Assembly: GCF_014283215.1 (NCBI RefSeq)
Contig: NZ_JACOMF010000001.1
Coordinates: 186,001 to 250,000, forward strand
Length of the DNA stretch: 64,000 bases
Direction of reading: 5' to 3'
Source of the DNA: Siccirubricoccus deserti
GTDB lineage: Bacteria; Pseudomonadota; Alphaproteobacteria; Acetobacterales; Acetobacteraceae
The notes beneath the pieces were generated by a model. That model ran no database searches. It was given only the letters and a program-made list of their open reading frames with translations, and had not been told where the DNA came from. This document shows, piece by piece, positions 26,542 through 35,797 of the stretch (position 1 is the stretch's first letter; every line of letters starts with the position of its first letter). The translations under genes and the position numbers were made by a program.

Positions 26542-28593
26542 ATGGACGGCTTCGAATTCGGCATCGATATCGGCGGCACCTTCACCGACGTGGTCTGCCG
26601 CGCCCCGGACGGCTCCATCCGCCTGACCAAGGTGCCGACCACCCGCGGCAACCCGAGCCGCGCGGTGCTGGCCGCGCTGGAGACCGCGGGCAGCGAATGG
26701 CAGGTGCCGGCTTCCGCCATCCGCCGCTTCGCCCATGGCACCACGGTTGCCACCAATGCGGTGCTGGAACGCAAGGGCGCCCGCATCGGGCTGATTGCGA
26801 CGGAGGGCTTCCGCGACGTCATCGAGATCGGCCGGCAGATGCGGCGCCAGATGTATGATCTGGTGCTGCACCCGGAAACCCCGGTCTTCCTCGCCCCAGG
26901 CCGCTACCGCCGCGAGGTGCGGGAGCGGGTGGATGCCGGCGGCGCGGTGCTGCTGCCGCTGGACGAGGCCAGCGTGCGCCAGGCGGTCGCCGAATTGCTC
27001 GCTCTGGAGGTGCAGGCGATCGCCGTCTGCCTGGTCTTCTCCTTCCTGCACCCGGCACATGAGCAGCGCATCGCCGAGATCATCGAGGAGATGCGGCCCG
27101 GCCTGCCGGTCTCGCTCTCCTCCGAGGTCGATCCGGCCTTCCGCGAATACGAACGCACCTGCGCCACTGGTTTCGACGCCTATGTGAAGCCGCTGGTCGC
27201 CGACTACCTGGCGAACATGGAGGCCGGGCTGGCCCGGGCCGGCGTGCCGGCCACCTTGCAAGTGATGCAGTCACGCGGCGGGCTGATGTCCTCCGCCATC
27301 GCCCGGCGGCGGCCGGTGCGGCTGTTCCTCTCCGGCCCGGCCGGCGGCGTGGTGGGCGGGCTGGACGTCGGGATGGGCGCCGGCTTCCGCGACCTGATCA
27401 CCGTCGATATCGGCGGCACCTCCTGCGACATCGCGCTGGTCAGCGACGGCACGCCGCTGATCCGGGCAGAGGGGCTGATCGACGGCTTCACCGTGCGGGT
27501 GCCGATGGTGGATGTCACCGCCATCGGCTCCGGCGGCGGCAGCCTGGCCTGGATCGACGCGGCGGGTTCGCTGCGGGTCGGTCCGCAATCGGCGGGGTCG
27601 GAGCCGGGTCCGGCCTGCTACGGCCGCGGCGGCACCCAGGCGACGGTGACCGACGCCTCCGTCGTGCTCGGCTACATCGACCCCGGTCAATTCGCCGGCG
27701 GCAGCATGACATTGCAGGTCGCGCTGGCGGCGGATGCGGTGCGGCGCACGGTGGCGGAGCCGCTCGGCATGGCGCTGGAGGATGCGGCGCTCGGCATCCA
27801 CCGCGTGCTGAATGCGCAGATGGCGGAGGCGATCCGGCTGGTCTCCATCGGCCGGGGGATCGACCCGCGCGGCTATGCGCTGCTGCCGCTCGGCGGTGGC
27901 GGGCCGATGCATGGCTGCGCCCTGGCCGAGGACCTCGGCATCACCACCATCATCGTGCCGCCGCACCCCGGCGTGCTGGCCGCCGCTGGGCTGCTCGGCG
28001 CCGCGGTGGAGCATGAGATCGCCAGCGCCTTCCCGCATGCCTGTGAGGGGCTGGACCCGGCGCTGCTGAGCCCGGCGCTGGCCGCGCTGGATGCCCGCTG
28101 CCGCGCCCTGACCAAGGCGGAGGGGCTGGCCGAGGAGGAGGTCGAGATCAGCCACGCCGCCGACCTCTGCTACATCGGCCAGTCCTATTGGCTGGAGGTG
28201 CCGCTGCGGCTGGACGAGCCCGATCCGGTCGGCGAGGCCTACCAGGCCTTCCTCGCCGCGCATCACCGGGTCTATGGCCATGCGCCGCCGCTGCCGGCGA
28301 AATTCGTCAACCTGCGCAGCGTCCACCGCTCCCGCGCCGGCAGCGTCGCCGGCGGCATCGGCCTGCATCATGGCGCGGCGGCGGCGCCCTCGATGCGGCC
28401 CATCCGGGTGCGGCAGCAGCCGCACCCGGTCCCGGCGGCGATCTGGCAGCGCAACGCCATCCGCGCCGGCGACCGCATCCCCGGCCCCGCGATCATCGAG
28501 CAGGTCGACACCACCACGCTGGTCGAGCCGGGCTGGACCGCGAGCCTTGCCCCCGGCGGCGCATTGCTGATCCGGAAGGAGATCACGGCATGA
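26542..28593 (+). CDS. hyuA: Hydantoinase/oxoprolinase family protein, subunit A (HyuA)
   Basis: 683 residues, normal for HyuA. Sugar-kinase/actin-type ATPase landmarks: [14 protein letters not shown] (about 6-19), [71 protein letters not shown] and [10 protein letters not shown]. With HyuB it should carry out ATP-dependent ring opening of a lactam or hydantoin, or carboxylation of a ketone. The stop overlaps hyuB as ATGA. A degraded second hyuA lies just beyond hyuB. Confidence 0.9.
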   Translation: MDGFEFGIDIGGTFTDVVCRAPDGSIRLTKVPTTRGNPSRAVLAALETAGSEWQVPASAIRRFAHGTTVATNAVLERKGARIGLIATEGFRDVIEIGRQMRRQMYDLVLHPETPVFLAPGRYRREVRERVDAGGAVLLPLDEASVRQAVAELLALEVQAIAVCLVFSFLHPAHEQRIAEIIEEMRPGLPVSLSSEVDPAFREYERTCATGFDAYVKPLVADYLANMEAGLARAGVPATLQVMQSRGGLMSSAIARRRPVRLFLSGPAGGVVGGLDVGMGAGFRDLITVDIGGTSCDIALVSDGTPLIRAEGLIDGFTVRVPMVDVTAIGSGGGSLAWIDAAGSLRVGPQSAGSEPGPACYGRGGTQATVTDASVVLGYIDPGQFAGGSMTLQVALAADAVRRTVAEPLGMALEDAALGIHRVLNAQMAEAIRLVSIGRGIDPRGYALLPLGGGGPMHGCALAEDLGITTIIVPPHPGVLAAAGLLGAAVEHEIASAFPHACEGLDPALLSPALAALDARCRALTKAEGLAEEEVEISHAADLCYIGQSYWLEVPLRLDEPDPVGEAYQAFLAAHHRVYGHAPPLPAKFVNLRSVHRSRAGSVAGGIGLHHGAAAAPSMRPIRVRQQPHPVPAAIWQRNAIRAGDRIPGPAIIEQVDTTTLVEPGWTASLAPGGALLIRKEITA

Positions 28594-30248
28594 GCGAGTT
28601 CAGCACAGCCAGCCTCGACCCGATCACCGTGGAGGTGACGCGCCACCGGCTGGAAGGCATCGCCAATGAGATGCAGTCGACCCTGCTGCGCAGCTCCTTC
28701 TCGCCGATCGTGAAGGAGGGGCTGGACGCCTCGGCCGGCCTCTTCACCGCGGATGGCCAGACCCTGGCGCAGAGCTGCTCCATCCCGATCCATCTGGCGA
28801 CGCTGATCCCGGCGGTCGCCCGCATCCTGCGCGACTTCCCGCCGGCGACGATGCAGCCGGAGGATACCTATGTGCTGAACGACCCCTATTGCGGCGGCAC
28901 GCACCTGCCGGACATCGCCGTGGTGCAGCCGATCTTCGCCGGTGGCCGGATCATCGCCTACAGCGCGGCGATGACGCACCACCAGGACATGGGCGGGCTC
29001 TCGGCCGGCTCGGTGCCGACCAATGCCACCGAGATCTTCCAGGAAGGGCTGCGCATCCCGCCGCTGAAGTTCCGCGACCGCGGCGTGGTGAATGCAACCC
29101 TGGAGGCGATGATCCGGCAGAATGTCCGCATCCCCGATACGGTGATGGGCGACATCCATGCCCAGGTCTCCGCCTGCTCCATCGGCGCCCGCCGCGTGAC
29201 CGAACTGGCGGAGAAGCAGGGCGGCAACGCGCTGGCCGTGATTTTCCACGAGCTGCTCGACCGCTCGGAGCGGATGACCCGGCTGGCCCTGGCAGAAATC
29301 CCCGACGGCACCTATCGGCATGTCGACTGGCTGGACAATGACGGCGTCGAGCTGGACAAGCCGATCCGCATCGAGGTCGCCGTCACCATCAAGGGCGATG
29401 CCATCCACATCGACTTCACCGGCACCAGCCCACAGGTGCGTGGGCCGCTGAACTGCGTGCCCTCCGGCTCGCTGGCCGCCGCCTGCTTCGCGGTGCGGGC
29501 GCTGACCGACCCGAAGATTCCGACCAATGGCGGCTGCTTCCGGCCGATCTCGCTGCACCTGCCGGAAGGCACGCTGGTGAACCCGCGCGAGCCGGCGCCG
29601 GTGAACGCCCGGACCTCCACCATCAAGCGCATCACCGGCACCATCATCGGCGCGCTGGCGCCGGTGCTGCCGGAGCGCATCCCGGCGCCATCGGCCGGGC
29701 AGATGGTGATCGTCGCCTTTGGCGGCCGCCGGCCGGACGGCAAGCCCTTCGTCACCGGCGACCTGATCGCCGGCGGCAGTGGCGCGGCGCGCGGCAGCGA
29801 TGGCGTCGATGTCATCGAGACCGACGCGACGAACTGCATGAACCTGCCGGCCGAGGCGGCGGAGATGGAAACGCCGGTCCGCCTCAACCGCGTCGCGCTG
29901 CGGCCCGGCTCAGGCGGCGATGGCGAATGGCGCGGCGGCCTCGGCACCATCCGCGAATACGAGGCGCTGGTGGACGACGTCAGCTTCACCCACCGCAGCG
30001 AACGGCATTTCAGCGCCGCCGCCGGGTTGTTCGGCGGCGGCGAGGGCGCGCGCGCCGTCTCCGTCATCCACCGTCGCGGCGGCACCGAGGAGGTGATCCC
30101 CTCCAAGATCGTCACCCGGCTGCAGAAGGGCGACCGGGTGGTGATCGAGACCGCCGGCGGCGGCGGCTATGGCAACCCGGACCGCCGCGCCGCGGCGGCC
30201 CGGACGGCGGATCTACTGGACGGGAAGGTCACCCCTTCAGCGCCCTGA
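28590..30248 (+). CDS. hyuB: Hydantoinase B family protein (HyuB)
   Basis: 552 residues. HyuB signatures: DPITVEVTRHRLEGIANEM near the N-terminus, LNDPYCGGTHLPDIAVVQPI, TAMTHHQDMGG-like text (YSAAMTHHQDMGGLSAGSVP) with likely metal histidines, and GGGGYGNPDRRA at the C-terminus. It carries the catalytic site that uses the substrate phosphorylated by HyuA. The start is fixed by the ATGA overlap with hyuA. Convergent with decayed genes on the other strand. Confidence 0.9.
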   Translation: MSEFSTASLDPITVEVTRHRLEGIANEMQSTLLRSSFSPIVKEGLDASAGLFTADGQTLAQSCSIPIHLATLIPAVARILRDFPPATMQPEDTYVLNDPYCGGTHLPDIAVVQPIFAGGRIIAYSAAMTHHQDMGGLSAGSVPTNATEIFQEGLRIPPLKFRDRGVVNATLEAMIRQNVRIPDTVMGDIHAQVSACSIGARRVTELAEKQGGNALAVIFHELLDRSERMTRLALAEIPDGTYRHVDWLDNDGVELDKPIRIEVAVTIKGDAIHIDFTGTSPQVRGPLNCVPSGSLAAACFAVRALTDPKIPTNGGCFRPISLHLPEGTLVNPREPAPVNARTSTIKRITGTIIGALAPVLPERIPAPSAGQMVIVAFGGRRPDGKPFVTGDLIAGGSGAARGSDGVDVIETDATNCMNLPAEAAEMETPVRLNRVALRPGSGGDGEWRGGLGTIREYEALVDDVSFTHRSERHFSAAAGLFGGGEGARAVSVIHRRGGTEEVIPSKIVTRLQKGDRVVIETAGGGGYGNPDRRAAAARTADLLDGKVTPSAP

Positions 30249-30592
30249 CGATCATCGTCGTCAGCCGCGGCATGTTCGGCCCGATGGCCTCGAAATCGGG
30301 CCGCACCAGCCGCTTCTGCGCATCCTCCGCGCTCATCACCACATCCTGCGTTTCAAGCTCTCCGGGATCTGCACCGCGGTGCTGGCCGGAGAGAAGAAGC
30401 CACGGGTGATCCAGGCGAGCTGGCATTCATCCCTCCGTACCGGGTCTGGTGGCGCGGAAGGCCGGCAGGGTCACGTCGCGCAGGATGTCCGGCACCGCGC
30501 CGAGCTGCGACAGGATGGTGATCTGCGCCACATCCCCGGCCGGGGCCTGCGCCAGCGCCTTGGCGAAGCGCAGCAGCGAGGCACCGCCCGCG
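30249..30592 (-). pseudogene. Unidentified gene remnants between hyuB and the hyuA pseudogene
   Basis: On the minus strand, protein-like text continues but jumps frames. LLRFAKALAQAPAGDVAQIT and ILSQLGAVPDILRDVTLPAF precede a TGA, then a 65-codon frame starting at 30426 ends in RPDFEAIGPNMPRLTTMIVR and runs about 20 bases into the hyuB 3' end. A second frame of the same stretch reads WITRGFFSPASTAVQIPE before stopping. I do not recognise the family. Frame jumps and the neighbouring pseudogene suggest decayed coding sequence. Confidence 0.4.
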
Positions 30593-31466
30593 GCCGCCCG
30601 GCATCCACCGTCACCGCGCTGTAGCCGAGCGCCGCCTGGCCGATCATGCCGCAGACCGCGACGGCATCGGTCACCGTCGGTCGTGTCCCGCTGCGGCCGA
30701 AGCAGGCCGGACCAGGGGTGGAGCCGGCACTCTCCGGCCCCACCCGCAGCACCCCGAAGCTGCCGACCGAAGCGATGCTGCCGCCGCCCTCGCCGATCGA
30801 GGTGACCGAGACCGAAGGGATGTGGATCTGGAACTCACCGATCCGCTCGCCGGTGCCGTATTGCGGCTGGCCATCGAGGATCAGCGCGACATCGGCGCTG
30901 GTGCCGCCGATGTCGAAGCTCATGCATTCCCCGAGGCCGCAGAACCCGGCGATGAAGCCGGCGCCGATGACGCCGGAGGCGGTGCCGGAGGGGATCATCT
31001 GCACGCAGTCGCGCTTGCCCTGCTCGGCCGTCATCACCCCCGTTGGAGCGGGTGATGCGCGGCTCCGCCGTGGCCCGGTCTCCCGCAGCGCCTGTTGCAG
31101 CCCGCCGAGCTAATGTGCCACGCGTGGCTGGACGTAGCCGCCGCCCACGGCGGTGATGATGCGTACGTACTCGTGGATGATCGGCCAGGTCTCGGCCGAG
31201 CCGAACACCGGCAGGCCGGGGCGCGCCCGCCGCAGGATGGCCAGGGCGGCCGCCTTCTGCGCCGGGTTGCGCCAGGCATGCAGCAGCGCGACGATGATGC
31301 CCTCCGCCCCCGCCGCCTCGGCGGCGGCGAGTGCCGCCAGCCCGGCGAGGATCTCGGCGCCCGGCTGGTCCGGCGCGAGAACACCTTCAGCGCCAGCACC
31401 GCGCCGCTACGGTCGTCGAGCACGACGAGATCGGTGAAGGAGCCGCCGATATCGCCGCCAGCCCAT
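30593..31466 (-). pseudogene. Decayed hydantoinase A gene (frameshifts, stop, internal deletion)
   Basis: Pieces of HyuA are scattered over frames. Near 31460 the text is AGGDIGGSFTDLVVLDDRSG, out of frame with the nearby ATG (31466-31464). It then jumps to GAEGIIVALLHAWRNPAQ, missing the block with HGTTVATNA, so roughly 130 residues are deleted. The frame continues to GGGYVQPRVAH and a TAG near 31111 where homologues have tyrosine. A further shift joins ITRSNGG to VMTAEQGKRD, and the last intact part (about 30600-31037) has MSFDIGGTSADVALILDG and SAGSTPGPACFGRSG. The C-terminus is missing. It cannot make active HyuA. Confidence 0.85.
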
Positions 31467-31539
31467 GCCTGTCTCCCGGTGCCCCTTTCGTGGTGCAGCA
31501 GGTGGCATCAAGCACGCCAAGGCGGTGGGGGTGGCGGGT

Positions 31540-31818
31540 TCAGCGCCGCGGCGGTGGTTCCGCCTGGCCCGGCGGCGGCAGTGGCGTCTGCGCGGTGCTG
31601 TCCGGCGTGGTGCGCGTGGCGCCGCCGCCGGTGTCGCGCCGCGGCTCGCCGTCACCAAGCTGGCTCGGGGCGGGGGGCGGCGCCTCGGCGGCGGGCGGCG
31701 GGGATGGCCGGGTCACGCCCTGCGTCGGGGCGGTGCCCTGCGCCAGGGCAGGCCCGGCAGCCAGCAGCAGCGTGCCGCAGGCCAGCACGGGATAATGGCG
31801 AAACGCTGTGCGGCGCAT
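31540..31818 (-). CDS. Small proline-rich secreted protein
   Basis: 92 residues from an ATG with GGGAGGTACGGGAC upstream. MRRTAFRHYPVLACGTLLLA begins a clear Sec signal, cleaved after ALA-Q (about residue 27). The mature part is proline-, threonine- and glycine-rich with no recognised domain. It is divergent from the formate dehydrogenase operon across a 113-bp promoter region with a tandem repeat. Its segment GGGATRTTPDST resembles GGGTGSGPIPDST in the N-terminal extension of the formate dehydrogenase cytochrome subunit, so a link to that complex is conceivable. Confidence 0.65.
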   Translation of the reverse strand: MRRTAFRHYPVLACGTLLLAAGPALAQGTAPTQGVTRPSPPPAAEAPPPAPSQLGDGEPRRDTGGGATRTTPDSTAQTPLPPPGQAEPPPRR

Positions 31819-31845
31819 GTCCCGTACCTCCCAGGGCAGATCGTG

Positions 31846-31885
31846 GTGATGTGGCGCAACGCGACGTGATGTGGCGCAACGCGAC
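31846..31885. repeat. Perfect 20-bp tandem duplication in the formate dehydrogenase promoter region
   Basis: Two exact, directly adjoining copies of GTGATGTGGCGCAACGCGAC lie at 31846-31865 and 31866-31885. They fill the divergent spacer, 27 bases from the secreted-protein start and 46 bases from the first formate dehydrogenase operon gene. A 20-bp period is close to two helical turns, so both copies would face the same side of DNA, as for tandem regulator sites. It could also be a recent slippage duplication. Confidence 0.8.
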
Positions 31886-31931
31886 AGCGGATGCAGCGTT
31901 CCTTTCATGCACAGTTGGGCCGGGGGTTGGG

Positions 31932-32150
31932 ATGATGCGGGATCGAAGCGAGGAGAAGCCGGCCCGGCGTGGCCTGCTGGGCGCCGCCGGTGTGGCGATC
32001 GGCCTGGCCGCCGCACCTGCCGCGGGGTTCCGCGCGGATGGCGGCACCGGCGGCCTGCCGCCGGAGAAGGAGAACGAGGCGGCGAAGCGGGCGCCACGCT
32101 ACCGCGAGACCGACCACGTCCGCGCCTTCTACCGCACCAACAGCTACTGA
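31932..32150 (+). CDS. Small Tat-signal protein of the formate dehydrogenase region
   Basis: 72 residues starting MMRDRSEEKPARRGLLGAAG with a twin-arginine-like motif (ARRGLLG) and a hydrophobic stretch to residue 32. The C-terminus ending YRETDHVRAFYRTNSY is typical of the small Tat-target protein found just before fdhA in many proteobacteria (formate dehydrogenase region TAT target). Its role is thought to be assembly or export of the complex. It is first in the operon, 10 bases before fdhA. Confidence 0.75.
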   Translation: MMRDRSEEKPARRGLLGAAGVAIGLAAAPAAGFRADGGTGGLPPEKENEAAKRAPRYRETDHVRAFYRTNSY

Positions 32151-32160
32151 GGGCGCGCCG

Positions 32161-35127
32161 ATGCTGATCAAGCGCGCAGCAGGCCAGGCCTCACGACGGC
32201 GGCTGGCGGCGGCCTGGCAGGGGATGTCCTCCGGCGGGCTCGACCGGCGCGGCTTCCTGCGCCAGGCCGGGCTTGGCGGCGCCGGGCTGGCCTCGCTCGG
32301 GGCCCTCTCCGGCCGCGCCGTACGGGCCGAGGAGCAGGTAGGGGGCCGCATGGGCGCGCTCGATGCGCTCGCCCCGGTCCAGCGCATCAAGAACGTCTGC
32401 ACCCATTGCTCGGTCGGCTGCACCGTCATCGCCGAGGTGCAGAACGGCATCTGGGTCGGCCAGGAGCCGGCCTGGGAATCGCCGATCAACCGCGGCACGC
32501 ATTGCGCCAAGGGTGCCAGCGTGCGGGAGCTGGTGCATGGCGACCGCCGGCTGAAATACCCGATGAAGCTGGTGGGCGGCGAGTGGCGCCGCCTTTCCTG
32601 GGATCAGGCGCTGGACGAGACCGGCGCCAAGCTGATGGACATCCGCGCGCGCAGCGGACCAGAATCGGTATTCTGGCTGGGCAGCGCCAAATTCACCAAC
32701 GAGGCGGCCTACCTGTTCCGCAAGCTGGGCGCCTTCTGGGGCACCAACAACACCGACCATCAGGCCCGCATCTGCCATTCCACCACCGTCGCCGGCGTCG
32801 CCAATACCTGGGGCTACGGCGCGATGACCAACAGCTACAACGACATCCGCAACGCCCGCACCATCATCATCATGGGCGGCAACCCGGCCGAGGCGCATCC
32901 GATCGCGATGCAGCACGTGCTGACCGGGCGCGAGATGAACCGCGCGAACATGGTCGTCATCGACCCGCGTTTCACCCGCACCGCGGTCCACGCCCATGAG
33001 TACGTCCGTATCCGCCCCGGCACCGACATCCCTGTTGTGTGGGGTATGCTCTGGCACATCCTGCAGAATGGCTGGGAGGACCGCGAGTTCATCCGCCAGC
33101 GGGTCTATGGCTTCGAGGAGATTCGCACCGAGGTGACGAAATGGCCGCCGGAGGAGGTGGAGCGCGTCTCCGGCGTGCCGGGCGAACAGCTCAAGCGCAT
33201 CGCCCAGATGTTCGCCACGCAGAAGCCGGCGACGCTGGTCTGGTGCATGGGCGCGACGCAGAAGACCGTGGGCACCGCGAATGTCCGGGCCTATTCCATC
33301 CTCTGCCTCGCCACCGGCAATGTCGGCTCGGCCGGCACCGGCGCCAACATCTTCCGCGGCCACACCAATGTGCAGGGCGCCACGGACATGGGCCTCGATA
33401 TCTCGACCCTGCCTGGCTACTACGGGCTGGACGAGAGCGCCTGGCGCCATTGGGCCCGCGTCTGGGAGGTGGATTACGCCTGGCTGCGCGACCGCTTCGC
33501 CAGCGAGCGGCTGATGCAGACGCCGGGAATCCCCAGCACCCGCTGGTTCGACGCCGTGCTGCTGCCGAAGGACCAGATCGAGCAGCCGGACCGGTTCAAG
33601 GGCATGGTGGTGTTCGGCCACGGCGGCAACACCGTCACCCGCATGCCGGAGATGGTGAAGGGGCTGGAGGCGCTGGAGCTGCTGGTGGTGGCGGACCCGC
33701 ACCCGACCACCTACGCCCAGGTCTCCAATCGCCGCGACAACACCTATCTGCTGCCGATCTGCACCAACTTCGAGACGGTGGGCAGCCGCACCGCCTCCAA
33801 CCGCTCCCTGCAATGGGGCGAGAAGATCGTCGAGCCGCTGTTCGAGAGCCGCAACGACTACGATGCGATGTATGCGCTGACCCGGCGGCTCGGCTTCGCC
33901 GATGAAATGTTCAGGAACATCGCCGTGCATGACGGCGCGGTGGTGGTCGAGGACATCCTGCGGGAGATGAACCGCGGCCTCTGGAGCCTCGGCTACACCG
34001 GCCAGTCGCCGGAGCGGCTGCGCGCGCACATGCTGCACCAGCAGCATTTCGACGTCACCACCCTGCGCGCCGGGCCCGACGCGCCAGAGGAGGTGCGCGG
34101 CGACTACTACGGCCTACCCTGGCCCTGCTGGGGCACGCCGGAGATGCGCCACCCTGGTTGCGGCATCCTCTACGACACCTCGCTGCATGTGAAGGAGGGC
34201 GGCGGCGTGTTCCGCGCCCGCTTCGGCGTCGAGCGCAATGGCGAGACGCTGCTGGCCGAGGGCAGCTGGTCCAAGGGCTCGGAGATTCAGGACGGCTATC
34301 CGGAGTTCACCGTCGCGGTGCTGAAGCGGCTCGGCTGGTTCGACGAGCTGTCGGCGCATGAGAAGGAGAGCATCGCCCGCGTCGGCGGCGACGATATCGA
34401 CCGCGTCTCCTGGTCCATCGACCTGTCCGGCGGCATTCAGCGGGTAGTGATGGAGCATGGCTGCGTGCCGCATGGCAATGGCAAGGCGCGGGCGGTGGCC
34501 TGGAACCTGCCCGACCCGGTGCCGATGCACCGCGAGCCGATCTACACGCCGCGCACCGACCTGATCCCGACGCTGGACCAGTTCGCAGCCATGGCCAGCA
34601 CCAACAAGGCACCGCCCGGCACCTACCCGACCTTGCCCGATCGCCGCGGCTACCGCATGCCGCATCTCGGCCTCAGCGTGCAGATGCGCTCGCATCAGGT
34701 GGCGAAGGAGTTTCCCATCATCCTCACCTCCGGCCGGCTGGTCGAATACGAGGGCGGCGGCGAGGAGACCCGGTCGAACAGATGGCTGGCCGAGCTGCAG
34801 CAGGAGATGTTTGTCGAGGTCAACCCCGATGATGCGGCGGCGCGCGGCATCCGCAACGGCGGCTGGGTCTGGGTGCTCGGCCCGGAAAGCTCGGCGCGGG
34901 TGCGGGTGAAGGCGCTGGTGACGGAGCGGGTCGGCCGCGGCGTCGCCTTCATGCCCTTCCACTTCGGCGGCTGGTTCCAGGGCGAGGACCGCCGCCGCTT
35001 CTACCCGCCCGGCACCGATCCCATCGTGCTCGGCGAGAGCGTCAACGCGGTGACGACCTATGGCTACGACCCGGTGACCTTCATGCAGGAAACCAAGGTC
35101 ACGCTGTGCCAGATCAGGAGCGCGTAG
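32161..35127 (+). CDS. fdhA: Formate dehydrogenase, catalytic alpha subunit
   Basis: 988 residues from the ATG at 32161 (GAGGG upstream). A twin-arginine motif LDRRGFLRQAG (R29-R30) directs folded export to the periplasm. The [4Fe-4S] ligands are C80, C83 and C87 in CTHCSVGC and C115 in HCAKGAS. The active-site pair is C205-H206 in ARICHSTTVAG, so this is a cysteine form, not selenocysteine. Molybdopterin-guanine-dinucleotide blocks such as GGNPAEAHPIAMQH and VIDPRFTRTA follow. It oxidises formate to CO2 and passes electrons to FdhB and the cytochrome. Cofactor genes such as fdhD are not in the window. Confidence 0.93.
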   Translation: MLIKRAAGQASRRRLAAAWQGMSSGGLDRRGFLRQAGLGGAGLASLGALSGRAVRAEEQVGGRMGALDALAPVQRIKNVCTHCSVGCTVIAEVQNGIWVGQEPAWESPINRGTHCAKGASVRELVHGDRRLKYPMKLVGGEWRRLSWDQALDETGAKLMDIRARSGPESVFWLGSAKFTNEAAYLFRKLGAFWGTNNTDHQARICHSTTVAGVANTWGYGAMTNSYNDIRNARTIIIMGGNPAEAHPIAMQHVLTGREMNRANMVVIDPRFTRTAVHAHEYVRIRPGTDIPVVWGMLWHILQNGWEDREFIRQRVYGFEEIRTEVTKWPPEEVERVSGVPGEQLKRIAQMFATQKPATLVWCMGATQKTVGTANVRAYSILCLATGNVGSAGTGANIFRGHTNVQGATDMGLDISTLPGYYGLDESAWRHWARVWEVDYAWLRDRFASERLMQTPGIPSTRWFDAVLLPKDQIEQPDRFKGMVVFGHGGNTVTRMPEMVKGLEALELLVVADPHPTTYAQVSNRRDNTYLLPICTNFETVGSRTASNRSLQWGEKIVEPLFESRNDYDAMYALTRRLGFADEMFRNIAVHDGAVVVEDILREMNRGLWSLGYTGQSPERLRAHMLHQQHFDVTTLRAGPDAPEEVRGDYYGLPWPCWGTPEMRHPGCGILYDTSLHVKEGGGVFRARFGVERNGETLLAEGSWSKGSEIQDGYPEFTVAVLKRLGWFDELSAHEKESIARVGGDDIDRVSWSIDLSGGIQRVVMEHGCVPHGNGKARAVAWNLPDPVPMHREPIYTPRTDLIPTLDQFAAMASTNKAPPGTYPTLPDRRGYRMPHLGLSVQMRSHQVAKEFPIILTSGRLVEYEGGGEETRSNRWLAELQQEMFVEVNPDDAAARGIRNGGWVWVLGPESSARVRVKALVTERVGRGVAFMPFHFGGWFQGEDRRRFYPPGTDPIVLGESVNAVTTYGYDPVTFMQETKVTLCQIRSA

Positions 35128-35129
35128 CC

Positions 35130-35201
35130 ATGCCTGCGATGGAGGAGCGCCGCCTGGCACGGAGCGTGAATCACCGGCACTCCCGCAGGGAGCCACGATA
35201 A
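35130..35201 (+). CDS. Possible 23-residue micro-ORF between fdhA and fdhB
   Basis: An ATG two bases after the fdhA stop opens 23 codons (MPAMEERRLARSVNHRHSRR, then EPR) and ends in TAA sharing its last base with the fdhB ATG (TAATG). Such a junction could couple fdhB translation to ribosomes leaving fdhA. It may equally be chance: there is no separate ribosome binding site and no recognisable homology. Confidence 0.2.
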   Translation: MPAMEERRLARSVNHRHSRREPR

Positions 35202-35797
35202 TGGCGCGGATGAAGTTCCTCTGCGACGCGGATCGCTGCATCGAGTGCAACGCCTGCGTCACGGCCTGCAAGAACGAGCATGAGGTGCCCTGGGGCATCA
35301 ACCGGCGCCGCGTCGTCACCATCAACGACGGCAAGCCGGGTGAGCGCAGCATCTCCATGGCCTGCATGCATTGCACCGACGCGCCCTGCGCCGCGGTCTG
35401 TCCGGTAAGCTGCTTCTATGGCACGGTGGATGGTCTGGTGCTGCACGACAAGGACCTCTGCATCGGCTGCGGCTACTGCTTCTACGCCTGCCCCTTCGGT
35501 GCGCCGCAGTACCCGCGCGTCGGCAATTTCGGCGGTCGCGGCAAGATGGACAAATGCACCTACTGCGCCGGGGGGCCGCAGCAGGACAACACCGCGGTCG
35601 AGTACATCCAGTACGGCGCCAACCGCCTGGCCGAGGGCAAGCTGCCGCTCTGCGCCGAGATGTGCAGCACCAAGGCGCTGCTGGCCGGCGACGGCGACAT
35701 CATCGCCGGCATCTACAAGGAACGCGTCCAGCGCCGCGGCTTCGGCTCCGGCGCCTGGGGCTGGCGCACCGCCTATGGGGAGACGATCACGGCATGA
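35201..35797 (+). CDS. fdhB: Formate dehydrogenase, iron-sulfur beta subunit
   Basis: 198 residues rich in ferredoxin-type cysteines: CIECNACVTACKNEH (about 13-27), CMHCTDAPCAAVCPVSC, CIGCGYCFYACPFGAP, and a fourth set built from CTYC and CAEMC. This gives four [4Fe-4S] clusters, as in periplasmic formate dehydrogenase beta subunits. It carries electrons from FdhA to the membrane cytochrome. GGGAG precedes the ATG. The stop overlaps the next gene as ATGA. Confidence 0.92.
   Translation: MARMKFLCDADRCIECNACVTACKNEHEVPWGINRRRVVTINDGKPGERSISMACMHCTDAPCAAVCPVSCFYGTVDGLVLHDKDLCIGCGYCFYACPFGAPQYPRVGNFGGRGKMDKCTYCAGGPQQDNTAVEYIQYGANRLAEGKLPLCAEMCSTKALLAGDGDIIAGIYKERVQRRGFGSGAWGWRTAYGETITA

Noticed and set aside
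24378-26858. 826-codon plus-strand frame
   Set aside because: It runs antisense to the sirtuin and GMC genes and out of frame with hyuA, all of which have strong motifs.
32161-35127. Selenocysteine formate dehydrogenase
   Set aside because: The active-site codon encodes cysteine (ARICHSTT), with no in-frame TGA.
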